The position numbers were made by a program, and so were the translations under genes. This document shows positions 1 through 7,657 of a stretch of 64,000 nt of DNA, one piece after another; within the stretch, counting starts at the first letter, position 1, and each line of letters begins with the position of its first letter. The notes beneath the pieces were generated by a model. The model saw nothing but the letters and a program-made list of their open reading frames with translations, did not search any database and was not told where the DNA came from. The DNA is taken from NCBI GenBank assembly GCA_937872925.1, contig CALMUT010000228.1, positions 1-64,000 of the forward strand, written 5' to 3'. Source of the DNA: an uncultured Myxococcales bacterium (GTDB lineage Bacteria; Myxococcota_A; Polyangia; Polyangiales; Polyangiaceae).

Positions 1-2
1 GT

Positions 3-428
3 GGGTTCTCGGGCTCAAGTGGCTCCGGCGGGACATCGGGCGCCAGCGGTTCGGGTGGCGCTTCGGGCTCCGGTGGTTCTGCGGGCACGGACGCTGGCTC
101 CGGTGGCGCGGCAGGCGCTGACGCCGGCACCGACGGGGCAGCGGGCTCCGGCGGCGCAACCGGCGGCACCGGCGGCGCAACCGGCGGCACCGGCGGCGCA
201 ACGGGCGGCACCGGCGGCGCAACGGGCGGCACCGCTGGCGCGACGGGCGGCACCGGTGGCGCGGCGGGCGGCACCGGCGGCGCAACGGGCGGCACTGGCG
301 GCACTGGCGGTGCAACGGGTGGCACGGGCGGCGCTGGCGGCGCGACGGGCGGCACTGGCGGCGCAACCGGTGGCACGAGCGGGACCGACGCTGGCTCGGA
401 CGCGGGCAGTGACGCCAGTACAGACTGA
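3..428 (+). CDS. Gly/Thr-rich repeat protein, C-terminal part
   Basis: Open reading frame cut by the left edge of the window; it has no visible start and ends at TGA 426-428. The visible 141 residues are almost only Gly, Ser, Ala, Thr and Asp. A serine/glycine section is followed by about ten imperfect copies of a seven-residue GGATGGT unit, then an Asp/Ser-rich end finishing in DASTD. The next gene ends in the same five residues and carries the same repeat, so the two look like tandem paralogues. By analogy with that neighbour, the missing N-terminus probably carried a lipoprotein signal. Such low-complexity tails are common on exported myxobacterial proteins, and the function is unknown. 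Frame choice is supported by the shared repeat and shared terminus. Confidence 0.6.
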   Translation, partial: GFSGSSGSGGTSGASGSGGASGSGGSAGTDAGSGGAAGADAGTDGAAGSGGATGGTGGATGGTGGATGGTGGATGGTAGATGGTGGAAGGTGGATGGTGGTGGATGGTGGAGGATGGTGGATGGTSGTDAGSDAGSDASTD

Positions 429-822
429 GTCTTCAAACGGAGTAATGACAAAATGCGCACTGCGATGCGGTTCTTTGCTTTCAGTTGCTTGCTCGTTGCC
501 CCATTGGGCTGCGCTTTGATCACGGATGTCGATCGGAGCGAGATCTCTGCGGGCGACAGTGACGCCTCTGCGGGAGGCAGCGGCGGTGGAACCGCGGGCA
601 GCGGCGGTGGAACCGCGGGCAGCGGCGGTGGAACCGCGGGCAGCGGCGGCGCAACCGGCGGCACCGGCGGCGCAACCGGCGGTACCGGCGGCGCGACAGG
701 CGGCACCGGCGGCGCGACGGGCGGCACCGGCGGCGCAACCGGCGGCACCGGCGGCGCGACGGGCGGCACCGGCGGCGCAACCGGCGGCACTGGCGGCGCG
801 ACGGGCGGCACCGGCGGAAGCG
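148..822 (+). repeat. 21-bp coding tandem repeats (two blocks)
   Basis: Two blocks (about 148-380 and 640-820) of a 21-bp unit, consensus GGCGGCACCGGCGGCGCAAC plus one base, encode GGATGGT heptapeptides in the two adjacent reading frames above. Units differ mainly at third codon positions. The period keeps the reading frame, so copy number can change without frameshift. These are coding minisatellites, not CRISPR: there are no unique spacers. Confidence 0.8.
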
Positions 823-845
823 TCGGCGACGCCTCTACGGACTAG
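453..845 (+). CDS. Lipoprotein with GGATGGT repeats
   Basis: 130-residue predicted lipoprotein. A hydrophobic signal (about residues 6-20) ends in a lipobox-like VAPLGC with Cys20, followed by a short Asp-rich spacer. Three GSGGGTA units and then about eight GGATGGT units follow, and the protein ends in DASTD. Nothing else resembles a folded domain, so it is likely a short surface-exposed or spacer polypeptide. An internal Met at residue 5 (465) is an equally possible start. It lies 24 bp after the preceding paralogue on the same strand and may be co-transcribed with it. Function unknown. Confidence 0.65.
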   Translation: MRTAMRFFAFSCLLVAPLGCALITDVDRSEISAGDSDASAGGSGGGTAGSGGGTAGSGGGTAGSGGATGGTGGATGGTGGATGGTGGATGGTGGATGGTGGATGGTGGATGGTGGATGGTGGSVGDASTD

Positions 846-867
846 CAAACGCCGGGCTACGGCTCGG

Positions 868-1365
868 CTAGCGCCGAGTGCGTCGTCGGCGCCGTGAACC
901 CAGGAGGAGCACGCTCGCCACGCAAAGGGCGAGGAGCGTGGCGTCTGGATCCAACCGTGCGTTTGGATTAGCAATGCGCGCGCCGCAGCCATACTGCGGG
1001 CCGCAAATCGAGGCATCGCCTGCGAGGTTCGGATCCCGACCTTGGCGTAGCTCTTCAACGTCACCCACGCCGTCGCCATCACTGTCCGTTCCGGCGGCGT
1101 CGAGGGCGTCTAGAGCGGTCTTGACGGTGCTTGCAGCCTCACCCTCTAGACCGTTGTCGATGAGCGCATCGGCAAAAGCTTTGGTCGCGGTGCCAGCTCC
1201 GCCAGTCGTGTCCTGATGGCACACCGTGCACGGCGCCGCGCAATCCATCTCGAGGGCGTCGAGGATCTCCGTGGGGTACGATGGCGATGCCGCGACCGAA
1301 CCAGCAAGCAGCGTCACGCCAATGGCCAGCAGAGCGACGCGAATGGTTCGTTTACAAGTAGACAT
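868..1365 (-). CDS. Exported CxxCH heme protein with TSP3 motif and MYXO-CTERM-like tail
   Basis: 165 residues. A signal peptide ends near residue 26. One c-type heme motif CTVCH lies at 46-50. A thrombospondin type 3-like calcium loop (DSDGDGVGD, about 94-102) is followed by EELRQGRDP. The C-terminus has a Cys/Gly stretch (CGPQYGCGAR, 121-130), a hydrophobic helix (about 142-156) and a final run of arginines, the layout of MYXO-CTERM surface-sorting signals. It probably sits on the cell surface and binds one heme. Its start overlaps the end of the upstream barrel gene by 14 bp, which suggests translational coupling. Its redox partner is unknown. The architecture is seen directly; the electron-transfer role is inferred. 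Confidence 0.75.
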   Translation of the reverse strand: MSTCKRTIRVALLAIGVTLLAGSVAASPSYPTEILDALEMDCAAPCTVCHQDTTGGAGTATKAFADALIDNGLEGEAASTVKTALDALDAAGTDSDGDGVGDVEELRQGRDPNLAGDASICGPQYGCGARIANPNARLDPDATLLALCVASVLLLGSRRRRRTRR

Positions 1366-2839
1366 GTAGCTGCCCCATCAACAAAAACGGATCTTCTTGG
1401 CGAAGGACGGCGTCCACCCGCAACTCTAACTGCGGCAGGAAAAACCAGTCCACGGTCAGCCATCCGCCAAGGCGTGGCTTTCCAGTTCCCGCGACCCGCG
1501 GCACGTCGATGCCGGGCACGCTGCTCTCTTCGGGTTTGTAGCCCTTGTCCAAAATTTCGCCGGTCGCTCCCAGGTGCAAGCCTTGCACTGGCTCGTAGTC
1601 CAATTGCGTGAAGGCCACATAGCCGAGTTCCCTTCGAGACTTGTGCAGCGCATCCGCTTCGAACAAGAGCACGACGGGCTCCGACACTTTGACCCGAAAG
1701 AAGACGCCGTGAGTGCCCCGTGCGGTGGACTCTTCTTCGAGAGTGATGACATCCGCTGCGGAAAAGGTCATCAAACTGCTCACGCCAGTAGCAAAGGGCT
1801 CCGTGACCAGAGTCTCCACATACATGCTGTACCCGCGCTCGCGGTAGCGGTCCGGGTTCACCTGATAGTTGCCGGCGACGAGCATAGCTTCGCCGCGAAA
1901 GAGCGAGCCATTATAGGAAATTGACGCGCCGTGGTGTTGGTCACTCTCGCGGTCCGTGCGCGTGACCTCCCGCACCCACATCACGTGCTCCGGAATGCGC
2001 ACTCCGAAGGGCAGATTCAATCGACCCGCGCGCAGAGTCACTTGGCGACTCTTCCCGAAGTCGAAACCAACCCAATGCGTACGGGAGATCGCGTTGAACT
2101 CCTCGCCCTGGTTCGATGTGATCTGCGCTCCGCGCGCGTGGGGCGATCCGGCGGGGACCCGCGCAGCACCGACACTCCCTCCGATACGAATGCTGCCGAG
2201 GGTCAGCTGCCCGTACAAGTCCGCCTGCATCGGGAAGTTTCGAAACTCCCCGCCCTTCAACAGCGAGACGTGCCGATAGCTGCCACTCAGTAGCAGCGCG
2301 TCCGGTAGATCAATCAGACCCCAGAGGAATCCCGTTCCGGGGTTGTCGCTGTCCGAGGCGCTGAGTTCCTCGTCGGACGCGGCTTCATCGGGCGTCTTCT
2401 TCTTCTTCTTCTTTTTCTTCTTCTTGTCGCCGTCAGCTGCGTCCGTTTCGTCTAGGTCCTCGACATCAGTCTTGCCGGCCTTGGCCTTGCTCACATCGTC
2501 GTCGCCAGCCTCTTTGCCTTTGGGCTCGGAGTCGAAGTCGTCGAAGTCGTCAAAAGAGTCCGTGCTTTCGGACTCCGTGGCGCTCGATTGGGCGGACAGG
2601 TTGTCCTTGCCATAACGCATGCGCAAGATCAGATCGCCCTGGGTCCGGCCATACGCGGTCAACAACTCACCGCCGGATGGGTCCGCGTGGCAAACGTTGC
2701 AGCCGCCGTAGCCGTGGCGGATCATCCACGTATATGCACTGGCTGGCTCTGCCCAAGTGAAAAGCGCAGCAAACACGACCAGCGCGGCGAGCGGCGGCCC
2801 AAGACGCACGAAGCTCTTGGCCAAGCAGCGAAAACTCAT
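1352..2839 (-). CDS. Predicted outer-membrane barrel with N-terminal CxxCH heme motif
   Basis: 495 residues. A signal peptide is likely cut after the ASA at 33-35. A small heme domain carries CNVCH at 47-51. A very acidic/lysine linker (about 85-165) includes ten lysines in a row at 139-148. About 320 residues then show alternating strands with Gly and aromatic residues, a GRLNLPFG motif as in phosphate-selective porin-like barrels, and an aromatic end (LHVYL) resembling an outer-membrane beta-signal. The inference is a porin fused to a monoheme domain that could pass electrons or ions across the outer membrane. It sits between a YceI-like gene upstream and the small CxxCH gene downstream, with which it overlaps by 14 bp. 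Known two-component porin-cytochromes (Mtr type) use separate multiheme subunits, so this would be a different arrangement. Confidence 0.7.
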   Translation of the reverse strand: MSFRCLAKSFVRLGPPLAALVVFAALFTWAEPASAYTWMIRHGYGGCNVCHADPSGGELLTAYGRTQGDLILRMRYGKDNLSAQSSATESESTDSFDDFDDFDSEPKGKEAGDDDVSKAKAGKTDVEDLDETDAADGDKKKKKKKKKKTPDEAASDEELSASDSDNPGTGFLWGLIDLPDALLLSGSYRHVSLLKGGEFRNFPMQADLYGQLTLGSIRIGGSVGAARVPAGSPHARGAQITSNQGEEFNAISRTHWVGFDFGKSRQVTLRAGRLNLPFGVRIPEHVMWVREVTRTDRESDQHHGASISYNGSLFRGEAMLVAGNYQVNPDRYRERGYSMYVETLVTEPFATGVSSLMTFSAADVITLEEESTARGTHGVFFRVKVSEPVVLLFEADALHKSRRELGYVAFTQLDYEPVQGLHLGATGEILDKGYKPEESSVPGIDVPRVAGTGKPRLGGWLTVDWFFLPQLELRVDAVLRQEDPFLLMGQLHVYL

Positions 2840-2909
2840 CGGCCTGACTTTTTCCTACAAGTGCGGCTGCGTCAATCAGTTGCTGCGCATCAGGCGCTGT
2901 TAGTTGCCG

Positions 2910-3455
2910 TTACTTGTCGCGAAGCTTGAACTTTACCTTGAGCTTGATCTCGGGGTCGACACACACGCCGAGGTAGCAAGGCACCTCGATGTCGTGATGG
3001 CGGATGTCGACAGTGGCGCGGCCTTGCACATGAAAATCGCTGCCAGTTCGCTTTGCTTTGTAGGTGATCTTCAACGGCTTGGTCACGCCGGCTAGCGTTA
3101 GACTGCCCGTTGCACTTCCGGTGACGGTCTTCTTGTCGCCGGGAAGCTTGAGCTTGCTGCGGTCCACTTCAAGCACCGCCGTCTTGTGCGTATCCGACTT
3201 GATATACTTCTTTAGATGTTTGTCGCGCAAACCAATGCCGGTCTTCAGGTCATCAACGGGAACCTTGATCTTGAGTTTTCCGCCACTCTCGCTGGCAGTC
3301 AGATCCGAGGCCTTCCCGTTGATCTTCATCCCGGCAGGACCTAGGGCGAGAAAGCGCACGTCTTCATCTCCAGCACTCTCGAATTTCGCGGAGGCTCCGA
3401 GGGGAATGGCGAGCCCGAGAGCGAGGGCGGATGCGATGAGAACGTTACGCTTCAT
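2910..3455 (-). CDS. YceI-like exported lipid-binding protein
   Basis: 181 residues with a clear signal peptide (MKRN start, cut after GASA). The mature part has the YceI pattern: repeated beta-strand segments, a D-L-K-T-G-x-x-x-R-D-x-H-L-K stretch near residue 67, and TGSLTLAGVTKPL typical of the family core. YceI proteins are periplasmic lipocalin-like barrels that bind isoprenoid quinones or similar amphiphiles. I start it at 3455 because the signal peptide begins there and a purine-rich GGAGT lies upstream; the longer frame to 3602 has no signal-like N-terminus. It is the first gene of the minus-strand redox group, which fits a quinone-linked role, but that is inference. Confidence 0.75.
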   Translation of the reverse strand: MKRNVLIASALALGLAIPLGASAKFESAGDEDVRFLALGPAGMKINGKASDLTASESGGKLKIKVPVDDLKTGIGLRDKHLKKYIKSDTHKTAVLEVDRSKLKLPGDKKTVTGSATGSLTLAGVTKPLKITYKAKRTGSDFHVQGRATVDIRHHDIEVPCYLGVCVDPEIKLKVKFKLRDK

Positions 3456-3578
3456 GGGAAGAAGACTCCTTTGGTGAGACAAGGATAGACGTTGTGGGAT
3501 CTTGCCAGATTCAGAATGATGCCGGTGCTGGATGCGGGGACTCCCTTGGTAGAATTGGATGCAGCGGGCGTGCCAGGA

Positions 3579-3602
3579 TTGCCGCGGCAAAAACCGCGGC
3601 AA
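3579..3602. other. Inverted repeat, 9-bp stem
   Basis: TTGCCGCGG and CCGCGGCAA are separated by six bases (CAAAAA). It lies in the 253-bp gap between the YceI-like gene and the CULT gene, so it could be a transcription-end hairpin for the CULT gene or an operator for the YceI-like gene. No T-run follows on the minus strand. Apart from this, I see nothing in the gap. Confidence 0.4.
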
Positions 3603-3708
3603 ATCTCCGATTTTTCCTGCGACCTGGCAGGTCCTAGTGCGCTCCGTCGAGTCACACGCACCACGAATGGTACGGGAGGCTGGCCCGATGTCTCCCCACC
3701 CGGCGATT

Positions 3709-4152
3709 TCAGTCGGCCCCTGGGACGATTCGGCGGCTCAGCAGCCCAAAAAACCAAGGGGGCTCTTGCCCCGAGTCCGCTTCGAAGCGCCATCCCATGT
3801 GAATGTGGCAGCTCTGACACGACGCGATGCGCCAAAGATAGCCGGCAAACCATGTGTGCAGGCTTTCGGCGCTGGCGCTGAACACCAGGCCCCAGGCCGC
3901 GGTGAAACAGGTGATCTCACAGATCACGCCTTCGGGATTGGTGAACGCACGCTCTGGACCGGCCCCGTTCGGCGCGAACAGGTATTCGGCGGCGGTGATC
4001 CGCGCGCCGCAAGCTGCGCAACGGTACCGGGGGAGCTTCTGGGACGCCACGCCGTCAACGGATGGATCACCCTGGCGCGCCGAGCTGGCTGCAGAGCCAT
4101 CCGGGGCCTGGCGGACTTGGTGAGCGAGGCAGCCCCTAACGTGTTGCATCAT
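3709..4152 (-). CDS. CULT-domain protein (cereblon-like thalidomide-binding fold)
   Basis: 147 residues. The C-terminal two thirds match the CULT domain of cereblon and bacterial homologues. Zinc ligand pairs are C45-x2-C48 and C112-x2-C115. An F-x-N-P-x-G-x-x-x-E segment lies near 70-79. The core HTWFAGYLWRIASC (99-112) with GWRF (120-123) supplies the three tryptophans (W101, W107, W121) that form the aromatic cage binding uracil-like or glutarimide ligands. FGLLSRR follows at 135-141. About 40 residues of unassigned sequence precede the domain. Start 4152 (or the adjacent Met at 4149) overlaps the end of rsmG by about 17 bp, so it is probably translated from the same message. There is no signal peptide. 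The natural ligand of bacterial CULT proteins is unsettled. Domain call is firm; exact start less so. Confidence 0.85.
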   Translation of the reverse strand: MMQHVRGCLAHQVRQAPDGSAASSARQGDPSVDGVASQKLPRYRCAACGARITAAEYLFAPNGAGPERAFTNPEGVICEITCFTAAWGLVFSASAESLHTWFAGYLWRIASCQSCHIHMGWRFEADSGQEPPWFFGLLSRRIVPGAD

Positions 4153-4792
4153 CCCGGATGAAACCAACGGCTCGGCGCGGGGCTCCGCTGAAAGGCAAAA
4201 CGTACTCCACGTCGTGCTCCACCCGAAAGCCGGGTCGCTCCGGGGGTTCGGCCGCCGCCAAGAAGACCCAAACGCCACGGCTCGCGATGCGCGCGCCTTC
4301 ACCAAGCCATTGCTCGGGCGCGAAAGTCGCGCGGCTCATCGCATCTTGATAGGCATTCGGCGGCAGCTCTTCGCTTCGCGCGCGTCGGACCTCCACGTTC
4401 GCGCAGTCGAGCTCCGTGGCACTCGTTCGCAAGAAGGCCACGCGCTTGGCGCGCGGTTCCACCAGAGTGACGTGTATCGCAGGGCGGAGAAGTGCCAAAG
4501 TGAGTCCTGGAGCGCCCCCACCACTGCCCACGTCGACGACGCTTGTCGTGTCCGGCGAAAGGAACGCGCTCAAAGGCAGAGCGTCGAGGAGGTACAGCTC
4601 GACGAGAGATTCGGCGTCACGTGCGGCCGTCAGATCCACGCGGGCAGTCCAGGTTGCCACGCGATCGAGTAGCGGGGCGATCTTGGACAAGGAATCCGGA
4701 TCCGGTCCGTCCAGCCCGGTATCCGCGCGCCAGCGGTCCGCGGCTCGAAGCAGCAGCGGGATCCAAGCTTCGCCCAAGGGTCGCAGAGTCAT
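4136..4792 (-). CDS. rsmG: 16S rRNA (guanine-527 N7) methyltransferase RsmG
   Basis: About 218 residues. It methylates G527 of 16S rRNA with SAM. Visible family features are a D-L-T-A-x-R-D segment near 53-59, the SAM-binding VDVGSGGGAPG at 86-96, and the acidic motif II LVEPRAKRVAFLR shortly after. The frame is open to 4861, but that start would overlap the divergent kinase gene at 4852. The MTLRPLGEAW start at 4792 gives a normal-length protein and leaves a 59-bp promoter gap; 4825 is an alternative. The 3' end overlaps the CULT gene. Here rsmG is not next to mnmG or parAB, its common neighbours in other bacteria. Confidence 0.88.
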   Translation of the reverse strand: MTLRPLGEAWIPLLLRAADRWRADTGLDGPDPDSLSKIAPLLDRVATWTARVDLTAARDAESLVELYLLDALPLSAFLSPDTTSVVDVGSGGGAPGLTLALLRPAIHVTLVEPRAKRVAFLRTSATELDCANVEVRRARSEELPPNAYQDAMSRATFAPEQWLGEGARIASRGVWVFLAAAEPPERPGFRVEHDVEYVLPFSGAPRRAVGFIRDDATR

Positions 4793-4851
4793 CGCGGCGA
4801 AATCGTCTACCCCAGCCCAGCCCATCGGGGTAGAAGCAGCCCCAGAAATAG

Positions 4852-5898
4852 ATGGAAGCACCGACCGAACGCCTGGAAGCGATCGTACAGAAGATGGCAG
4901 GTACGGAGGGGCCGCTGCGGATCTCCCCGATGCCCGGCGGCGCGTCCACCCGAGAGTTCTTCCGGGTCGAGCTACCCTCTGGGGAGCGGGCGGTCGCGAT
5001 GTTCGTGCCGGATGCCAATCGGTCCGACGAAATCGACAAATCCAATGGGAAGCGCACCGTATGGCCGTTCCTGGAAGTTCGAGCGCTGCTGCAAGAGCGC
5101 GGCGTGCGCGTGCCCCGATTGCTGGGCGAAGCGTGTCACGAAGGGCTCATTCTGGTGGAAGACCTAGGCGACGACACCCTCGCCAACTATCTGCAGCAGC
5201 ACCCAGAGCAGCGAAAAGCCCTCTATCAGAGCGCGGTGCGCGACTTAGCCGAGGCCCAGCGTGTACTGGACCCGCTACCCACGGACAGCGTGGTTCGCAG
5301 CAGGGCGTTTGACGAAGACCTGCTGCGATGGGAAGTGGATCACTTCCGAGAGTGGGCTCTAGAAGCACGGGGCACGCATCTAACCGCGGCTCAGGCGCAG
5401 ACCTTTGCGGAAGCGCGCGACTACCTCGCCGCAACGATCGCGAGCTGGCCGCGCCACTTTGTGCATCGCGACTACCAAAGCCGCAACCTGATGGTCCGAG
5501 CCGGAACCAAACAGCCCGAACTGGTCTGGATTGACTTTCAAGATGCGCTGCTCGGTCCGCGTGTCTACGATCTGGTCGCACTGCTGAGCGACAGCTATCA
5601 GGCCTTCACACGAGGATTTGTGGAAGAGCGCTTGGACGAGTTCGCCGCGCACGCGAAGCTTGACGCCTCAGGCCGCGCAAGGGTCGGCCGTGAATTCGAC
5701 ATGGTCACAGTGCAGCGCAAGCTAAAAGACGCTGGCCGCTTCGTATTCATCGAGAAAAAGCGCAACAATCCCCATTTCTTGCCGTTTGTGTCCCCGACGA
5801 TCGAAAAAGTACGCGAAGCCCTGACGCGACTGAGCGACATCCCCGAGCTGGCGTCTTTGGCTGAAGTGTTGGACGCGCGTTGCCCCAGTGCTTCTTAA
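4852..5898 (+). CDS. Aminoglycoside-phosphotransferase-fold kinase, AmgK-like
   Basis: 348 residues with the APH kinase fold: HRDYQSRNLM at 205-214 (catalytic Asp207) and IDFQDA at 227-232 (metal-binding Asp228), then GPRVYDLVALL. The H-R-D-x-x-S-R-N-L-M plus I-D-F-Q-D-A combination is typical of AmgK, which phosphorylates N-acetylmuramic acid or GlcNAc at the anomeric position in peptidoglycan recycling. AmgK is usually followed by the nucleotidyltransferase MurU; no such gene follows here, so the substrate is not certain. The gene is divergent from rsmG. No signal peptide; cytoplasmic. Confidence 0.75.
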   Translation: MEAPTERLEAIVQKMAGTEGPLRISPMPGGASTREFFRVELPSGERAVAMFVPDANRSDEIDKSNGKRTVWPFLEVRALLQERGVRVPRLLGEACHEGLILVEDLGDDTLANYLQQHPEQRKALYQSAVRDLAEAQRVLDPLPTDSVVRSRAFDEDLLRWEVDHFREWALEARGTHLTAAQAQTFAEARDYLAATIASWPRHFVHRDYQSRNLMVRAGTKQPELVWIDFQDALLGPRVYDLVALLSDSYQAFTRGFVEERLDEFAAHAKLDASGRARVGREFDMVTVQRKLKDAGRFVFIEKKRNNPHFLPFVSPTIEKVREALTRLSDIPELASLAEVLDARCPSAS

Positions 5899-5942
5899 GA
5901 CGCGGAAGCCGTCGCACTGCCGTCTTCGCGGCGCCTTCACGC

Positions 5943-7136
5943 CTAGGCGCCGACGCGCGGAACGCGCACAGGCCTGCCTTGCAGCGGAGGGGGCGGGCTG
6001 TCTCGATGCATGCCAACCCATTCTTCTACGAATTGACTGTCGCAGAACAAGAGCCAAGCGCGCGGGGTATCCAACTGCGCTTCGCACACGGAGCGCAAGA
6101 TTGGCACGGCGCGCGTGACATCTTCGAGTGCGAGGTCGATGTAGAAGTATCGAATTCCCAGGCCGTTGCCGATCACACACCCGCTGCCAGGACCAAGCGC
6201 CGAGCCGATGGCATCCTCCAATACCTGACGTGCTTTCAGTCGCGCCACAGAGTCTCCGACGGCTTCTACTTTCAAGTAGGCGAACGTTTCGCCATGGCGA
6301 GAAAACCGCAACGATGAGAAGGGCGCGCGCTCCAAGAAACACTTAAGCAACTCGGGCACCATGGTCGTCGCGACCGCCACGTCGTCTTGCCCCCAGTAGT
6401 CGCTGGCGAGCTCCGGCTCCACTTCGAACATCGTCCAGCCGGAATCCTGCTTGCTGCGGGAAAGCGGCACTTCGGGAAGCCCAGCCACAAGCCCTTCGAT
6501 CGCCGCGCTGACCGTGGAAGACAGCGCGTCGAGAGGAAGCGTCGGCGACGGGGCGGGTCCTTCCTGAAGCACTTTGAGTGCCTTGCGTTTGGGTAGGGGG
6601 CCACAATGTACGGCCCGCACCCAATGGTCCAAGACGCGTTCGCCGAGGATGGACTCCACCAGGCATTCAGCGGCCTCGACGCTCGCGTCGTGATCTACGC
6701 TTGGGATGCTTTCCGCCAGAACAGAAATCTCAAGCAAGTGCCCGCGGCCAAAACCGGCACGCACGCGCGCTCCATCTAGATCACAACCCGTAGCTTTCCG
6801 CGCACGAGCCAAGGCGTCCGCGGTGCGCATGGGTTTCGCGTAGCCTTGTAGCGGAATGCCAGCAACTTCGGCTTTCTGACACAAGAGCTGCACAAGGCCG
6901 TCCAGTTCGCGACGACCTCTGGACGAGACGCAAAGCTCGGTCCCACTCTTGCCGTCGACAGTGAACAGGACGAGACCGGGCTCTAATGCGTCAAAGGCGG
7001 CGCTGAGCTGAGGCGGGACTCCCCGTGAAAGGTCCGTGCACTCAAGGACTCGAGCGACGCACACGTCCATCTGACTCAAGAGCTTGTTGCGGGCGTCTTG
7101 TTCTTCGTCTCCGGGCTCCGCGAAACGAATGCGCAC
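5943..7136 (-). CDS. Hypothetical protein, 397 residues
   Basis: I do not recognise this protein. It is soluble, lacks a signal peptide and transmembrane segments, and has mixed alpha/beta composition with scattered cysteines. Two halves (roughly 30-200 and 210-380) each look like compact domains. The second contains a DYWGQDDVAV segment and a Gly-rich loop (GPGSGCVIGNGLGIRYF). It starts 31 bp after the PilZ gene on the same strand, so the two are probably co-transcribed. An internal Met at residue 23 is an alternative start. Coding is supported by position in a tight array and the absence of a competing frame. Confidence 0.6.
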   Translation of the reverse strand: MRIRFAEPGDEEQDARNKLLSQMDVCVARVLECTDLSRGVPPQLSAAFDALEPGLVLFTVDGKSGTELCVSSRGRRELDGLVQLLCQKAEVAGIPLQGYAKPMRTADALARARKATGCDLDGARVRAGFGRGHLLEISVLAESIPSVDHDASVEAAECLVESILGERVLDHWVRAVHCGPLPKRKALKVLQEGPAPSPTLPLDALSSTVSAAIEGLVAGLPEVPLSRSKQDSGWTMFEVEPELASDYWGQDDVAVATTMVPELLKCFLERAPFSSLRFSRHGETFAYLKVEAVGDSVARLKARQVLEDAIGSALGPGSGCVIGNGLGIRYFYIDLALEDVTRAVPILRSVCEAQLDTPRAWLLFCDSQFVEEWVGMHRDSPPPPLQGRPVRVPRVGA

Positions 7137-7167
7137 GCCGTAGTCCTACGGCGTGCAGCAGAGCAAT

Positions 7168-7506
7168 TCAAGACTCCGCGATCTTTTCCAGCAGTGCGCC
7201 AAGGGCTCGGGGCTCCAAGCGTAGAAACCGCAATCCGATGCGTGATCCCTCGGCACGGACGACCTCCGCCTCGGTTTTGACGCTGAGGTCATCGCCAAAT
7301 TGAAGCTCAATGCTCACGCGCTTCCCCAAGGGAGGCGGCGCGGCGCTGTCCAGGAGCAGCCCCCCGACCGACAGATCCACACACGAAACCGGCGCAGCTT
7401 CTTCGTCCAGATGCACCGCGGCAGTCGCCTCAAGGGGAACCCGCCGATGGTTGCGGCGCTCGGATGCCCAGCGCATGGATGGGTCGGAAATGGTCCAGTC
7501 AGTCAT
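7168..7506 (-). CDS. PilZ-domain protein
   Basis: 112 residues. It carries the PilZ cyclic-di-GMP motifs: an arginine cluster RRNHRR (about 17-22) and D-L-S-V-G-G (about 45-50), spaced as in binding-competent PilZ domains, then beta-strands ending in GLRFLRL. It is a single-domain protein, likely a cytoplasmic c-di-GMP adaptor. I chose the start at 7506 (MTDWTISD), since the 18 residues upstream in the longer frame look non-native. It is the first gene of a probable two-gene unit with the 397-residue unknown protein. Confidence 0.82.
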   Translation of the reverse strand: MTDWTISDPSMRWASERRNHRRVPLEATAAVHLDEEAAPVSCVDLSVGGLLLDSAAPPPLGKRVSIELQFGDDLSVKTEAEVVRAEGSRIGLRFLRLEPRALGALLEKIAES

Positions 7507-7657
7507 GGGGTCGGCTCCCAAGTGCTTGAAAATGCACTGATTGCGGCAGCGCAGGGTCACGGCTGCCGACTCCCTGTACGCAGCCTGAGGTGTGATCCTT
7601 CCCTACCTTGCCCTACTTGCGGAGCTGAATCGTCCCGAAAAACGCTACCCTAGAACC

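Noticed and set aside
148-822. CRISPR array suggested by regular repeats
   Set aside because: The 21-bp units are contiguous with no unique spacers, keep the reading frame, and encode a heptapeptide; no cas gene is present.
15-1082. 355-residue minus-strand open frame rich in Ala/Arg
   Set aside because: It is the antisense of the 21-bp coding repeats; its composition is explained by the GC-rich unit read backwards and it has no domain or ribosome site.
4793-4861. Longer RsmG start at 4861
   Set aside because: It would overlap the divergent kinase start at 4852, and the extra residues do not resemble RsmG N-termini.
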